Shown here in pieces: positions 1-6,392 of a stretch of 8,900 nucleotides of DNA. Under the pieces are notes generated by a model, which ran no database searches, was not told the DNA's origin, and was given only the letters and a program-made list of their open reading frames with translations. This stretch comes from Acidimicrobiales bacterium (lineage in GTDB: Bacteria > Actinomycetota > Acidimicrobiia > Acidimicrobiales > Acidimicrobilacustridaceae), in the NCBI GenBank assembly GCA_023264135.1, contig JALQSZ010000050.1, forward strand, positions 1-8,900. The letters are read 5' to 3'. The position numbers were made by a program, and so were the translations under genes. Each line of letters starts with the position of its first letter. The first letter of the stretch is position 1.

Positions 1-10
1 ATCAACAGCC

Positions 11-1288
11 TCAGTCGACATCAAGGAGGAGAAGGTCGTCGAGCGTTTCGCGACGGACGACGAGTCTCGCTTCGCCGTTCACGACGAAAACTACGGCTGG
101 ACGCGTGACCTTGTTGTAGTTCGAGCCCATCGAATGTCCGTATGCGCCGGTCACGGGAGTGGCGAGAATGTCGCCGACCACAAGATCGGCGGGAACGACT
201 GCGTCTCGAACGAGGATGTCGCCGGATTCACAGTGCTTGCCCACCACCGTGACGATGCGATCTCGATCGGCGCCGACTTCACGGGGAAGAAACGCTTCAT
301 ACCCCGACCCGTAGAGCACTGGTCGGGGGTTATCGCTCATTCCCCCGTCGACCGAGACGTAGGTACGAATTCCAGGGATGTCCTTGATCGTTCCAACTGA
401 GTACAGCGTGATTGCAGCTTGGGCCACGAGCGCACGCCCAGGCTCGGCGGTGACATGTGCATCGATTCCCGCCGCGGCGCATGCGGCTCGTACCACCGCA
501 CCCCATTCGGCAATCGACGCAGAGTGCTCGCCGGCGACGTACGCAACACCAAGTCCTCCACCAACCGAGAACTCCGGCAGTTGATGTTCTTGAACGAACG
601 GTGCCAGGACCTCGATCGCCATTTCAAAAAACTCTGCATCGAAGACCTGCGACCCGATGTGAGCGTGCACGCCAACAAGATCGATAGCTGGAGAAGCCTT
701 TGCGCGTTGCACGGCAGCATCGGCCTGCCCACTCGCGAGACCGAAACCGAACTTTGAGTCGTCTTGTCCGGTACGAACAAATTCGTGGGTATGTGCTTCA
801 ACACCCGGCGTCACGCGTATCAGTGCACGCGGGACCGGAAGCCCTTCAGCGACGAGCGCCTCAATACGATCAATCTCATCGAAAGAATCGATGATGATGC
901 GACCGATGCCTTCGGCCATCGCGGTTCGGAGTTCAGCAGTGCTCTTGTTATTCCCGTGCAGAACAAGACGATCGGCAGGCACTCCCGCGGAACGTGCGAC
1001 GTGGTACTCGCCACCAGTCGACACGTCGAGATTGCAACCTTCCTCGGCAGCAAGACGCGCCATGGCCTTACACAGGAACGCCTTGGTGGCGAAGTTCACT
1101 CCCACGCCAAACGCTGCAACAGCCTCGCGGCATCGCGAACGCAGATGTTCTTCGTCGTACACGAACAGCGGGGTTCCGAATTCTTCGGCCAGCTTGATCG
1201 TGTCGCACCCGCCGATGATCAACTGACCCTGTTCGCCAATGGTGGCGGTGTCGGGAAGAAGTGCGAAAGGGAGTGCGCTCATCGTCAT
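11..1288 (-). CDS. lysA: Diaminopimelate decarboxylase (EC 4.1.1.20)
   Basis: This PLP enzyme removes CO2 from meso-diaminopimelate to give L-lysine, the last step of the DAP pathway, in the cytoplasm. The 425-residue product has the usual family length and all hallmarks of a fold-type III decarboxylase. These are the PLP lysine in FATKA (K69), HGNNKS (111-116), HAHIGS (208-213), the phosphate-binding GGGLG (243-247), EPGR (282-285), the catalytic CESGD motif (C353) and GAYGHSM with Y383. I chose the ATG at 1288 because it lies one base after the argS stop, which suggests translational coupling; ATG 1282 is an equally possible start two codons in. An in-frame extension to 1402 would overlap the argS end and has no family similarity. 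No Shine-Dalgarno is visible. The gene is probably cotranscribed with argS and ends 10 bases from the window edge. Confidence 0.96.
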   Translation of the reverse strand: MTMSALPFALLPDTATIGEQGQLIIGGCDTIKLAEEFGTPLFVYDEEHLRSRCREAVAAFGVGVNFATKAFLCKAMARLAAEEGCNLDVSTGGEYHVARSAGVPADRLVLHGNNKSTAELRTAMAEGIGRIIIDSFDEIDRIEALVAEGLPVPRALIRVTPGVEAHTHEFVRTGQDDSKFGFGLASGQADAAVQRAKASPAIDLVGVHAHIGSQVFDAEFFEMAIEVLAPFVQEHQLPEFSVGGGLGVAYVAGEHSASIAEWGAVVRAACAAAGIDAHVTAEPGRALVAQAAITLYSVGTIKDIPGIRTYVSVDGGMSDNPRPVLYGSGYEAFLPREVGADRDRIVTVVGKHCESGDILVRDAVVPADLVVGDILATPVTGAYGHSMGSNYNKVTRPAVVFVVNGEARLVVRRETLDDLLLLDVD

Positions 1289-1289
1289 C

Positions 1290-2897
1290 TCACATTTGGT
1301 CGGGCGCGCTGACACCCAACAGGTCGAGGCCGATAGCGAGACCAACTGAAGCGGCTTCGACGAGATGCAAGCGTGCCTGCGTGAGCTCGGCCGAGATGCC
1401 ATCGCCCATCACATAACAGTCGTGGTAGAAGCCGTGCACTGCACCAGCGAGTTCGCGCACCCATGTCGCGATGCGATGCGGAGCGCGATCGGTTGCCGCA
1501 GTCGCAACGGTGTCGGGCAATTCAGAAAGCGCGCGAAGAACATCGAGTTCGCGTTCATGCGAAAGCAACGACAGGTCGACATCAGCCAACGGAAGCATCG
1601 CAACACTTCGTTCTGCCGCGACGCGGAAGATCGATTGAATTCGCGCGTACGCCATCTGCACGTAGTACACGGGGTTGTCCATGGCGCGACTCTTCACGAC
1701 GTCGTAATCAAAGGTCTGTGTTGAATCAATCGACTGCAACAAGTAGGTGAGGCGCGCGGAGTCTGCGCCAACCTCGTCGAGAACTTCCGAAAGTTCGACG
1801 ATGTCGCCGGCGCGCTTCGAGAACCGAACCGGTTCGCCGCCCTTCAGCAGATTGACCAATTGGATGATGGCGCATTCAAGTTCGGACGGATCGTGTCCGA
1901 GGGCTTGCATCGCCGCTTTCATGCGTGGCACATAACCGTGATGGTCTGCGCCCCACACATCGATTAGTAGGTCGTAGCCGCGAGCGAATTTGTCGCGGTG
2001 ATAGGCGATGTCGGGCAATAAGTAGGTGAACTCTCCATCGCTCTTAATGAGAACACGATCTTTGTCGTCGCCATAATCAGTCGAACGAAGCCACACCGCA
2101 CCGTCTTCGTCGTACACGACACCGCGTTCACGAAGATCTGCCAACGTCACGTCGATAGCGCCAGAGGCAACCATCGATTTCTCGCTGAACCAATTGTCGA
2201 ATTCAACATTCATTCGACTGAGTGTGAGGCGGTGATCGGCAACCGCTCGATCTTCACCCCACTCGAACACATCGGCATCGGCGGGCATCTCCGCAGCCCA
2301 CTCAACGATGTACTCGCCTTGGTACCCGCCTTCAGGAAGCGGCGTTCCATCGCGACGCGCAATCAACGACGCGACGAACAGTTGCATCTGTGTTCCGCGG
2401 TCGTTGAGGTAATTCTCGCGATCGACGTTGTAGCCACAGCGTTCGAGAATGCGCGCAAGGGAATCGCCATAGGCAGCCCCTCGCCCATGGCCGGCATGAA
2501 GCGGACCAGTTGGATTCGCGCTCACAAATTCAAGAAGGACCTTGGTGCCATCGCCAACATTCGAGCGGGCGTAGTTCTCAACGCCAGCGGTTTCGACATC
2601 GACAAGAACATCGTGAAGCCACGAATCGGCAAGTCGGAAGTTCACGAAACCAGGACCGGCGATTTCGACCGAGGTCACGTGGGCCGGAAGATCGGCGTTG
2701 AGGATTTCGGCCATGCGTCCGGCCAACTCGCGGGGATTCCATCCGGCGGCCTTCGCCGTCGCAAGAGCGATATTCGAAGACCAATCGCCGTGTTCGCGCC
2801 GGGCTGGTCGCTCAAGATGCACCGACTCGGGAATCGGCGAGATCTCAAGGGTCGACAAAGCCGATCGCAGGGCGGTGGCGAGGGTGTCGCGAATCAC
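1290..2897 (-). CDS. argS: Arginyl-tRNA synthetase (EC 6.1.1.19)
   Basis: This class I aminoacyl-tRNA synthetase charges tRNA-Arg with arginine in the cytoplasm. The 535-residue product is close to the usual bacterial length of about 550. The N-terminal additional domain is at about 1-110, with REHGDWSSNIA and GPGFVNF. The ATP-binding signature follows as SANPTGPLHAGHGRG, with HAGH (134-137) standing in for HIGH. GADHHGY is at 316-322 and the loose KMSKS equivalent RFSKRAG at 358-364. An all-helical DALR anticodon-binding domain, beginning near NPVYYVQMAYARI, fills the C-terminus. The start is GTG at 2897, with a GGGGAG ribosome-binding site 9 bases upstream, the only convincing one in the window. 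The argS-lysA pair is a familiar actinobacterial arrangement. A tRNA-Arg(CCG), one of its substrates, is encoded elsewhere in the window at 5535-5606. Confidence 0.97.
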   Translation of the reverse strand: MIRDTLATALRSALSTLEISPIPESVHLERPARREHGDWSSNIALATAKAAGWNPRELAGRMAEILNADLPAHVTSVEIAGPGFVNFRLADSWLHDVLVDVETAGVENYARSNVGDGTKVLLEFVSANPTGPLHAGHGRGAAYGDSLARILERCGYNVDRENYLNDRGTQMQLFVASLIARRDGTPLPEGGYQGEYIVEWAAEMPADADVFEWGEDRAVADHRLTLSRMNVEFDNWFSEKSMVASGAIDVTLADLRERGVVYDEDGAVWLRSTDYGDDKDRVLIKSDGEFTYLLPDIAYHRDKFARGYDLLIDVWGADHHGYVPRMKAAMQALGHDPSELECAIIQLVNLLKGGEPVRFSKRAGDIVELSEVLDEVGADSARLTYLLQSIDSTQTFDYDVVKSRAMDNPVYYVQMAYARIQSIFRVAAERSVAMLPLADVDLSLLSHERELDVLRALSELPDTVATAATDRAPHRIATWVRELAGAVHGFYHDCYVMGDGISAELTQARLHLVEAASVGLAIGLDLLGVSAPDQM

Positions 2898-2906
2898 TGA
2901 AGAGGT

Positions 2907-2912
2907 CTCCCC
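2907..2912 (-). promoter_or_regulatory. Ribosome-binding site of argS
   Basis: On the minus strand GGGGAG lies 9 bases before the GTG start at 2897. It supports that GTG as the start of argS, since no ATG occurs at the beginning of the conserved N-terminal domain. Confidence 0.6.
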
Positions 2913-2944
2913 GGGCGGGCGGACAGGCGGTAAGGGACCGTCGA

Positions 2945-2950
2945 ACCCTA
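2945..2950 (-). promoter_or_regulatory. Candidate -10 element for argS-lysA
   Basis: On the minus strand TAGGGT fits the actinobacterial TANNNT -10 pattern. It would start transcription near 2938, leaving a leader of about 40 bases. No good -35 is seen. The same hexamer occurs before the tRNA-Arg gene (5515-5520). An imperfect inverted repeat, GGTAAGGG (2929-2936) and CCCTACC (2946-2952), overlaps this -10 and could be an operator, though so short a dyad may be chance. Confidence 0.35.
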
Positions 2951-3051
2951 CCCCCGAGACCCCTTTCGCCTCGCGCCCAGTTTCGTGCGATCACTCCGTG
3001 CGCTTCGCCGTGCCTCCCGTCACGAGTGATGCTGCGCGCACGCTTGCGCCC

Positions 3052-3057
3052 TACCAT
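3052..3057 (+). promoter_or_regulatory. Candidate -10 element for leaderless murA
   Basis: TACCAT lies 9 bases before the murA ATG, so transcription would begin at or within about 3 bases of the start codon. No recognisable -35 accompanies it. An AAGGG sits only 3 bases before the ATG, too close for a normal Shine-Dalgarno. A leaderless mRNA is the simplest reading, inferred from spacing alone. Confidence 0.4.
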
Positions 3058-3066
3058 CAAGGGCCA

Positions 3067-4398
3067 ATGGCCATCCCCCCGACTTCCGATCTTCCCGACA
3101 CGATGCTTGTGCGCGGCGGCCAACCGGTCGATGGCGAGATTCACGTACGCGGCTCGAAGAACGCATTGCCCAAAGCAATGGTTGCAGCGTTGCTTACCGT
3201 CGAGCCTTGTCGGCTCACCAACATCGCGGCCATTACCGACATCGCGGTCGTCGATGAATTGATCAGCATCGCTGGCGGAACGGTCGTTCACGAGAACGAC
3301 ACCGTCATCATCACCGCCCACGATTTCCGAGCACTCGCCGACGATGACGTCATGCGCCTTCATGCGGCAAGCCGGATCCCCGTCCTCACGACTGCCGTTT
3401 CTTTGCACCGCACTGGCCATGCAGTCGTTGCCGCTCCTGGTGGTTGCTCGATCGGACCTCGTCCAGTCGATTTCCATCTCAATGTCTTGCGCGCGTTTGG
3501 GGCTCGAGACATTCATCGTGAAGACATCATCGAACTTCATGTCGACCAAATGCGCGGCGCAAGAATCGAACTCCCCTTCCCGAGCGTCGGCGCAACGGAG
3601 CAGTTCCTGTTCGCTTCGGTTCTCGCCGAAGGCGATTCGGAATTGTCGAACGCAGCGATTGAGCCCGAGATTCTTGATCTCATCGCGGTGTTGCAAAAGA
3701 TGGGCGCAATTATTTCGGTGGAACCCAACCGAACGATTCGCGTCACCGGCGTGAGCGAACTCGGCGGTTTCGAACATCGAGTCATCGGCGATCGCCTTGA
3801 AGCTGCATCTTGGGCCTCGCTTGCGCTTGCCACCGGTGGAACCATCACCGTTCACGGCGTTCAACAACAACTGTTCTCCACGTTCTTGAACATGTACCGA
3901 CGTGCTGGCGGCGACTTCAAGATCGACGCAGAGGGAGACACGCTCACCTTTCACCGTGCGCGTCGAATGCTTCGCCCACTCGCACTCGAGACCGATGTCC
4001 ACCCCGGTTTCATGACCGACTGGCAATCACCATTCGTCACTGCGCTCACGCAGGCCGATGGCGTCAGCGTCGTCCACGAGACGGTGTACGAAGACCGCCT
4101 CGGCTACACCGATGCACTTCGCAGCTTGGGCGCACAGATTCAGGTGTTCACCGAATGCCTCGGACCAACTCGTTGCCGATTTGGCGCTGCGAATCACCGT
4201 CACTCCGCAGTCGTCGTTGGACCCACCAAATTGCACGGCGCAGAACTGGTGGTTCCCGATCTCCGTGCCGGTTTCTCGTATGTGATTGCTGCTGCGGCCG
4301 CCGATGGCGAAAGCCTGATCCACGGCGTCGATCTTCTCGATCGCGGCTATGCCGATTTCCGCAGCAAATTGACTGCAGTCGGCGTCGAACACCGATAA
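3067..4398 (+). CDS. murA: UDP-N-acetylglucosamine 1-carboxyvinyltransferase (EC 2.5.1.7)
   Basis: MurA transfers enolpyruvate from phosphoenolpyruvate to UDP-GlcNAc, the first committed step of peptidoglycan synthesis, in the cytoplasm. The 443-residue product shows the EPSP-synthase-type double barrel of inverse repeats. The substrate-binding GSKNA gives K31 and N32. The loop APGGCSIGPRPVDFH carries the PEP-reactive Cys127, and R103 aligns with the PEP-contacting Arg91 of E. coli. TDWQ contains the general base-like D318 and DLRAG the Arg400 equivalent of Arg397. The usual IWALGPL stretch after the Arg91 position is replaced by IPVLTTAVSL, so this is a somewhat divergent MurA. The ATG at 3067 fits the family N-terminus; ATG 3103 is possible but would trim the start. 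The open frame further upstream runs antisense into argS and is not coding. It is divergent from argS across 169 bp. Confidence 0.93.
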   Translation: MAIPPTSDLPDTMLVRGGQPVDGEIHVRGSKNALPKAMVAALLTVEPCRLTNIAAITDIAVVDELISIAGGTVVHENDTVIITAHDFRALADDDVMRLHAASRIPVLTTAVSLHRTGHAVVAAPGGCSIGPRPVDFHLNVLRAFGARDIHREDIIELHVDQMRGARIELPFPSVGATEQFLFASVLAEGDSELSNAAIEPEILDLIAVLQKMGAIISVEPNRTIRVTGVSELGGFEHRVIGDRLEAASWASLALATGGTITVHGVQQQLFSTFLNMYRRAGGDFKIDAEGDTLTFHRARRMLRPLALETDVHPGFMTDWQSPFVTALTQADGVSVVHETVYEDRLGYTDALRSLGAQIQVFTECLGPTRCRFGAANHRHSAVVVGPTKLHGAELVVPDLRAGFSYVIAAAAADGESLIHGVDLLDRGYADFRSKLTAVGVEHR

Positions 4399-4423
4399 CG
4401 CCCCTCGTTCACTCGGGCACTAC

Positions 4424-4429
4424 TAACGT
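4424..4429 (+). promoter_or_regulatory. Candidate -10 element for leaderless yccF
   Basis: TAACGT lies 8 bases before the ATG at 4438, in the 39-base gap after murA. The spacing matches the murA candidate (TACCAT, 9 bases). No Shine-Dalgarno and no -35 are seen. It suggests that yccF has its own, possibly leaderless, transcript in addition to any readthrough from murA. Confidence 0.35.
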
Positions 4430-4437
4430 CGGCGCCG

Positions 4438-4821
4438 ATGAAGACAATCGGGAACATCCTCTGGTTCATATTCGGCGGAATCTGGTTGGCCCTGGGGTAC
4501 GCCATCGGCGGTCTCGTGATGTGCATCACGATCATCGGCATTCCGTTCGGCATTCAAGCGTTCAAACTGGCCGGACTCTCCCTTTGGCCGTTCGGCCACA
4601 CCGCGGCAATGGGCAAATCAGGCGGATGCCTTGAAGTGGTCTTCAACGTGATCTGGCTCGTGCTGTTCGGCTGGGGAATTTTCCTGGCCCACCTCATCGC
4701 CGGCGCAATCATGTGCATCACGATCATCGGCATTCCGTTCGGCATTCAAGCGTTCAAGCTCTCAACGCTTGCCCTTTGGCCGTTTGGTCGAGTCATCGTC
4801 CGCACGAACACCCACGGCTGA
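4438..4821 (+). CDS. YccF-family inner-membrane protein
   Basis: This 127-residue membrane protein consists of two copies of the YccF domain. Unit one is about residues 6-53 and unit two about 69-117. Each has a hydrophobic segment (NILWFIFGGIWLALG; FNVIWLVLFGWGIFL), then MCITIIGIPFGIQAFK (28-43 and 92-107), and ends in LWPFG. E. coli YccF has the same two-unit plan and IGIP motif, which supports the family call; the molecular role of the family is not established. The two copies of the core motif are identical over 47 nucleotides. The stop codon overlaps the ATG of the next gene by one base (TGATG), so the two membrane proteins are probably made together. No signal peptide or catalytic motif is visible. 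Confidence 0.87.
   Translation: MKTIGNILWFIFGGIWLALGYAIGGLVMCITIIGIPFGIQAFKLAGLSLWPFGHTAAMGKSGGCLEVVFNVIWLVLFGWGIFLAHLIAGAIMCITIIGIPFGIQAFKLSTLALWPFGRVIVRTNTHG
4519..4565 (+). repeat. 47-bp direct repeat, copy 1 (inside yccF)
   Basis: This copy encodes residues 28-43 of the YccF protein. It is identical base for base to 4711-4757, 192 bp (64 codons) downstream in the same frame, while the flanking codons differ. Confidence 0.97.
4711..4757 (+). repeat. 47-bp direct repeat, copy 2 (inside yccF)
   Basis: This is the second exact copy of 4519-4565, encoding residues 92-107. The two copies lie in the same frame and mark the equivalent position in the two YccF domain units. Confidence 0.97.
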
Positions 4822-5474
4822 TGACTGCTCCAAGGGGTCGTCGACACCACGAACCCCGCTGGCCTGCAGCGATCGCACTTCTTGGCGCAATCGCGCTCTA
4901 CCTCTTTCTGCCATCAACACTGATTGTCGGACCCCGGTGGCTGCTGCCTGCACTCGAGGGACTCCTCGTGGTTCCCCTCGTGATCACCAACCCTGATCGG
5001 CGCGATGCCGACACGAAACCGCTTCGAGTCGTGTCGATTTTGTTGATCGCAATTATTTCCGTCGCGAATATCAGCGCGCTCTCGTTGCTCGTTCACGACT
5101 TGCTTCGCAATACCGACATCGACGGAAAGCCACTCATCTATTCGGCGATTGCATTGTGGTTCAACAATGTGATCGTCTTTTCTCTTTGGTACTGGGAACT
5201 TGATGGCGGTGGCCCGGCCGATCGCTACAACCTCGCTATCGAACAACGCGACTTTCTTTTCCCTCAGCAAAACGCGCCGGATGTCTTTCACGAACCGTGG
5301 AATCCAGCGTTCTTCGATTACCTCTACACGAGTTTCACGAACTCGACCGCCTTCAGCCCTACCGACACGATGCCGCTCACTCGTCGTGCAAAAGCGCTGA
5401 TGATGCTGCAATCAGGCTCTGCACTCGTCACGATCGTGCTGGTCGCCTCACGGGCGATCAACATCCTCCAATAA
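4821..5474 (+). CDS. Multi-pass membrane protein, DUF1345-like, function unknown
   Basis: This 217-residue protein has about five hydrophobic segments: about 14-36, 39-56, 69-95, 105-126 and 192-215. A loop with LWYWELDGGGP (122-132) and a long hydrophilic stretch (133-165) precede the C-terminal part. The end, DYLYTSFTNSTAFSPTDT at 166-183 followed by a final helix ending ASRAINIL, resembles DUF1345 proteins and has the layout of a two-helix channel pore. There is no TVGYGD filter, so ion conduction should not be assumed. The length of 217 is near the roughly 230 usual for DUF1345. The ATG at 4821 overlaps the yccF stop, pointing to coupled translation; the in-frame extension upstream lies inside yccF and is not favoured. 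No Shine-Dalgarno is seen. The family assignment is from memory of sequence patterns and is moderate; that it is a real membrane protein gene is secure. Confidence 0.75.
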   Translation: MTAPRGRRHHEPRWPAAIALLGAIALYLFLPSTLIVGPRWLLPALEGLLVVPLVITNPDRRDADTKPLRVVSILLIAIISVANISALSLLVHDLLRNTDIDGKPLIYSAIALWFNNVIVFSLWYWELDGGGPADRYNLAIEQRDFLFPQQNAPDVFHEPWNPAFFDYLYTSFTNSTAFSPTDTMPLTRRAKALMMLQSGSALVTIVLVASRAINILQ

Positions 5475-5514
5475 GTTTCGTCGGCTGCCCGGTAGGGCGT
5501 AACTGAGGCTCGGC

Positions 5515-5520
5515 TAGGGT
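5515..5520 (+). promoter_or_regulatory. Candidate -10 element for tRNA-Arg
   Basis: TAGGGT lies 14 bases before the mature tRNA 5' end, giving a predicted leader of about 8 bases. It is identical to the candidate -10 of argS. The 60-base gap before the tRNA otherwise holds only a 4-bp GCCC/GGGC hairpin (5487-5498) with no T-tract. Confidence 0.4.
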
Positions 5521-5534
5521 CATACGGCTATCTC

Positions 5535-5606
5535 GCCCTCGTAGCTCAGGGGATAGAGCATCGCCCTCCGGAGGCGTGTGCGGGCGTTCGAATCGCCCCG
5601 AGGGCA
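5535..5606 (+). tRNA. tRNA-Arg(CCG)
   Basis: A complete 72-nt cloverleaf can be folded by hand. The acceptor stem GCCCTCG (5535-5541) pairs fully with CGAGGGC (5599-5605). The D stem is GCTC/GAGC (5544-5547 and 5556-5559). The anticodon stem TCGCC/GGCGT has one terminal T-T mismatch, and the loop CTCCGGA carries anticodon CCG at 5568-5570, which reads CGG arginine codons. The T arm is GGGCG TTCGAAT CGCCC (5582-5598). The discriminator base is A5606. CCA is not encoded, so it must be added by nucleotidyltransferase. The gene lies downstream of the DUF1345-like gene and converges with the potassium-channel gene, leaving 3 bases between them. Confidence 0.96.
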
Positions 5607-5609
5607 CTC

Positions 5610-6329
5610 TCAGTTCGTCTCAGTCGCCGATGACTCTGGCTGTGGGGCCGCTGTTCCGGCTGCTGCACCTTGCTTTGATTGTCCTTGCTCAAGGAAATTC
5701 GATGCGATCTGCGCAGTGAGCACGGCCAGTGAAACAAGGCCCAACACCAACAACGCGACTGCGGTGAGGCGACCACCCAATGTCACTGGCGTGTAGTCGC
5801 CGTACCCGACGGTCGTCACTGTCACGACCGACCACCACAGTGCATTCCCTAGTGTCGTGATGTTCGAACCCGGAGCCAGCGATTCGAACTCCCACACCAC
5901 GACCGCGGCATTCAGCATCAGGATCAGCGCAACAAACATGAATTGCGCAAGGTTCCCGCGACTGAACATCTGTCGAAGTAAACGCATGCTCGCAAAAATT
6001 CGTACGGGAGGAAGCAGCACCGCGATCATGAGATCAGGTCGCGAAATCGCGTAGCGCCAACCACGTCCAGAGAGTTTCGATCGGATAATGAGATCGACGA
6101 GGTAGGTAACAGAGATTGCGATCCGACAGACGAGCCAAATCGGAACGAAATCAAGTTGGTGTTGGCCGGTGAAAATCGCGAGGACGAGCCAGATGGTCGA
6201 GAGTGCAAGAAGGTCAAGCCACGATTGCGTCTTCGCCACATACGCGTTGAACGCAGGAGGAAACGACGACTGAGCATCAGATGTCTGCGTTGCCGCCTGA
6301 ACTGACGGGTCTTGAGAAGTCGTGGACAT
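5610..6329 (-). CDS. Potassium-channel-like protein (Ion_trans_2 type)
   Basis: This is a membrane channel for K+ or a related cation. The pore reads VTVTTVGYGDYTPVT, with the selectivity filter TVGYGD at 173-178, followed by an S6-like helix (about 188-211). Before it come an S5-like helix (about 127-147), two hydrophobic segments (about 37-54 and 61-82) and a segment at 100-124 with arginines at 110, 116, 119 and 124. That segment may be a degenerate voltage-sensor S4. The C-terminal tail (212-239) is short, polar and Ala/Gln/Ser-rich, with no RCK domain, so gating by cytosolic nucleotide is not evident. I chose ATG 6329 (239 residues); ATG 6335 and GTG 6353 are possible in-frame starts, and none has a strong ribosome-binding site. 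It follows the acyl-CoA synthetase by 63 bases and may be cotranscribed. Confidence 0.9.
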   Translation of the reverse strand: MSTTSQDPSVQAATQTSDAQSSFPPAFNAYVAKTQSWLDLLALSTIWLVLAIFTGQHQLDFVPIWLVCRIAISVTYLVDLIIRSKLSGRGWRYAISRPDLMIAVLLPPVRIFASMRLLRQMFSRGNLAQFMFVALILMLNAAVVVWEFESLAPGSNITTLGNALWWSVVTVTTVGYGDYTPVTLGGRLTAVALLVLGLVSLAVLTAQIASNFLEQGQSKQGAAAGTAAPQPESSATETN

Positions 6330-6392
6330 GCACATCAGTCCACCATCACCCACAGCTTCAATCGCGCATGATCGAAACGCGACCCAAAATTG

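Noticed and set aside
1289..1402. In-frame upstream extension of lysA to 1402
   Set aside because: It overlaps the coding end of argS and adds 38 residues unlike DAP decarboxylases.
2232..2900. Plus-strand open frame of 222 codons opposite argS
   Set aside because: It is a shadow of the argS catalytic region, with no family similarity.
2698..3066. In-frame upstream extension of murA to 2698
   Set aside because: It runs antisense into argS and adds over 120 residues absent from the MurA family; the conserved start matches ATG 3067.
2845..4026. Long open frame (393 codons) on the minus strand opposite murA
   Set aside because: It is the antisense shadow of a well-supported murA, with no recognisable domain and a Asp/Arg-rich, low-complexity composition typical of reverse frames in such DNA.
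3810..4634. Plus-strand open frame of 274 codons over the murA end and yccF
   Set aside because: It runs in a different frame from both real genes, is Arg/His-rich and matches no family.
5487..5498. GCCC-GGTA-GGGC hairpin as a terminator after the DUF1345-like gene
   Set aside because: The stem is only 4 bp and no T-tract follows, so it is too weak to call.
5535..5606. tRNA-Arg as an integration site, including the CCTCCGGAGG palindrome at 5565-5574
   Set aside because: The palindrome arises from the CCG anticodon arm itself; no integrase, no repeated tRNA 3' end and no mobile genes are nearby.
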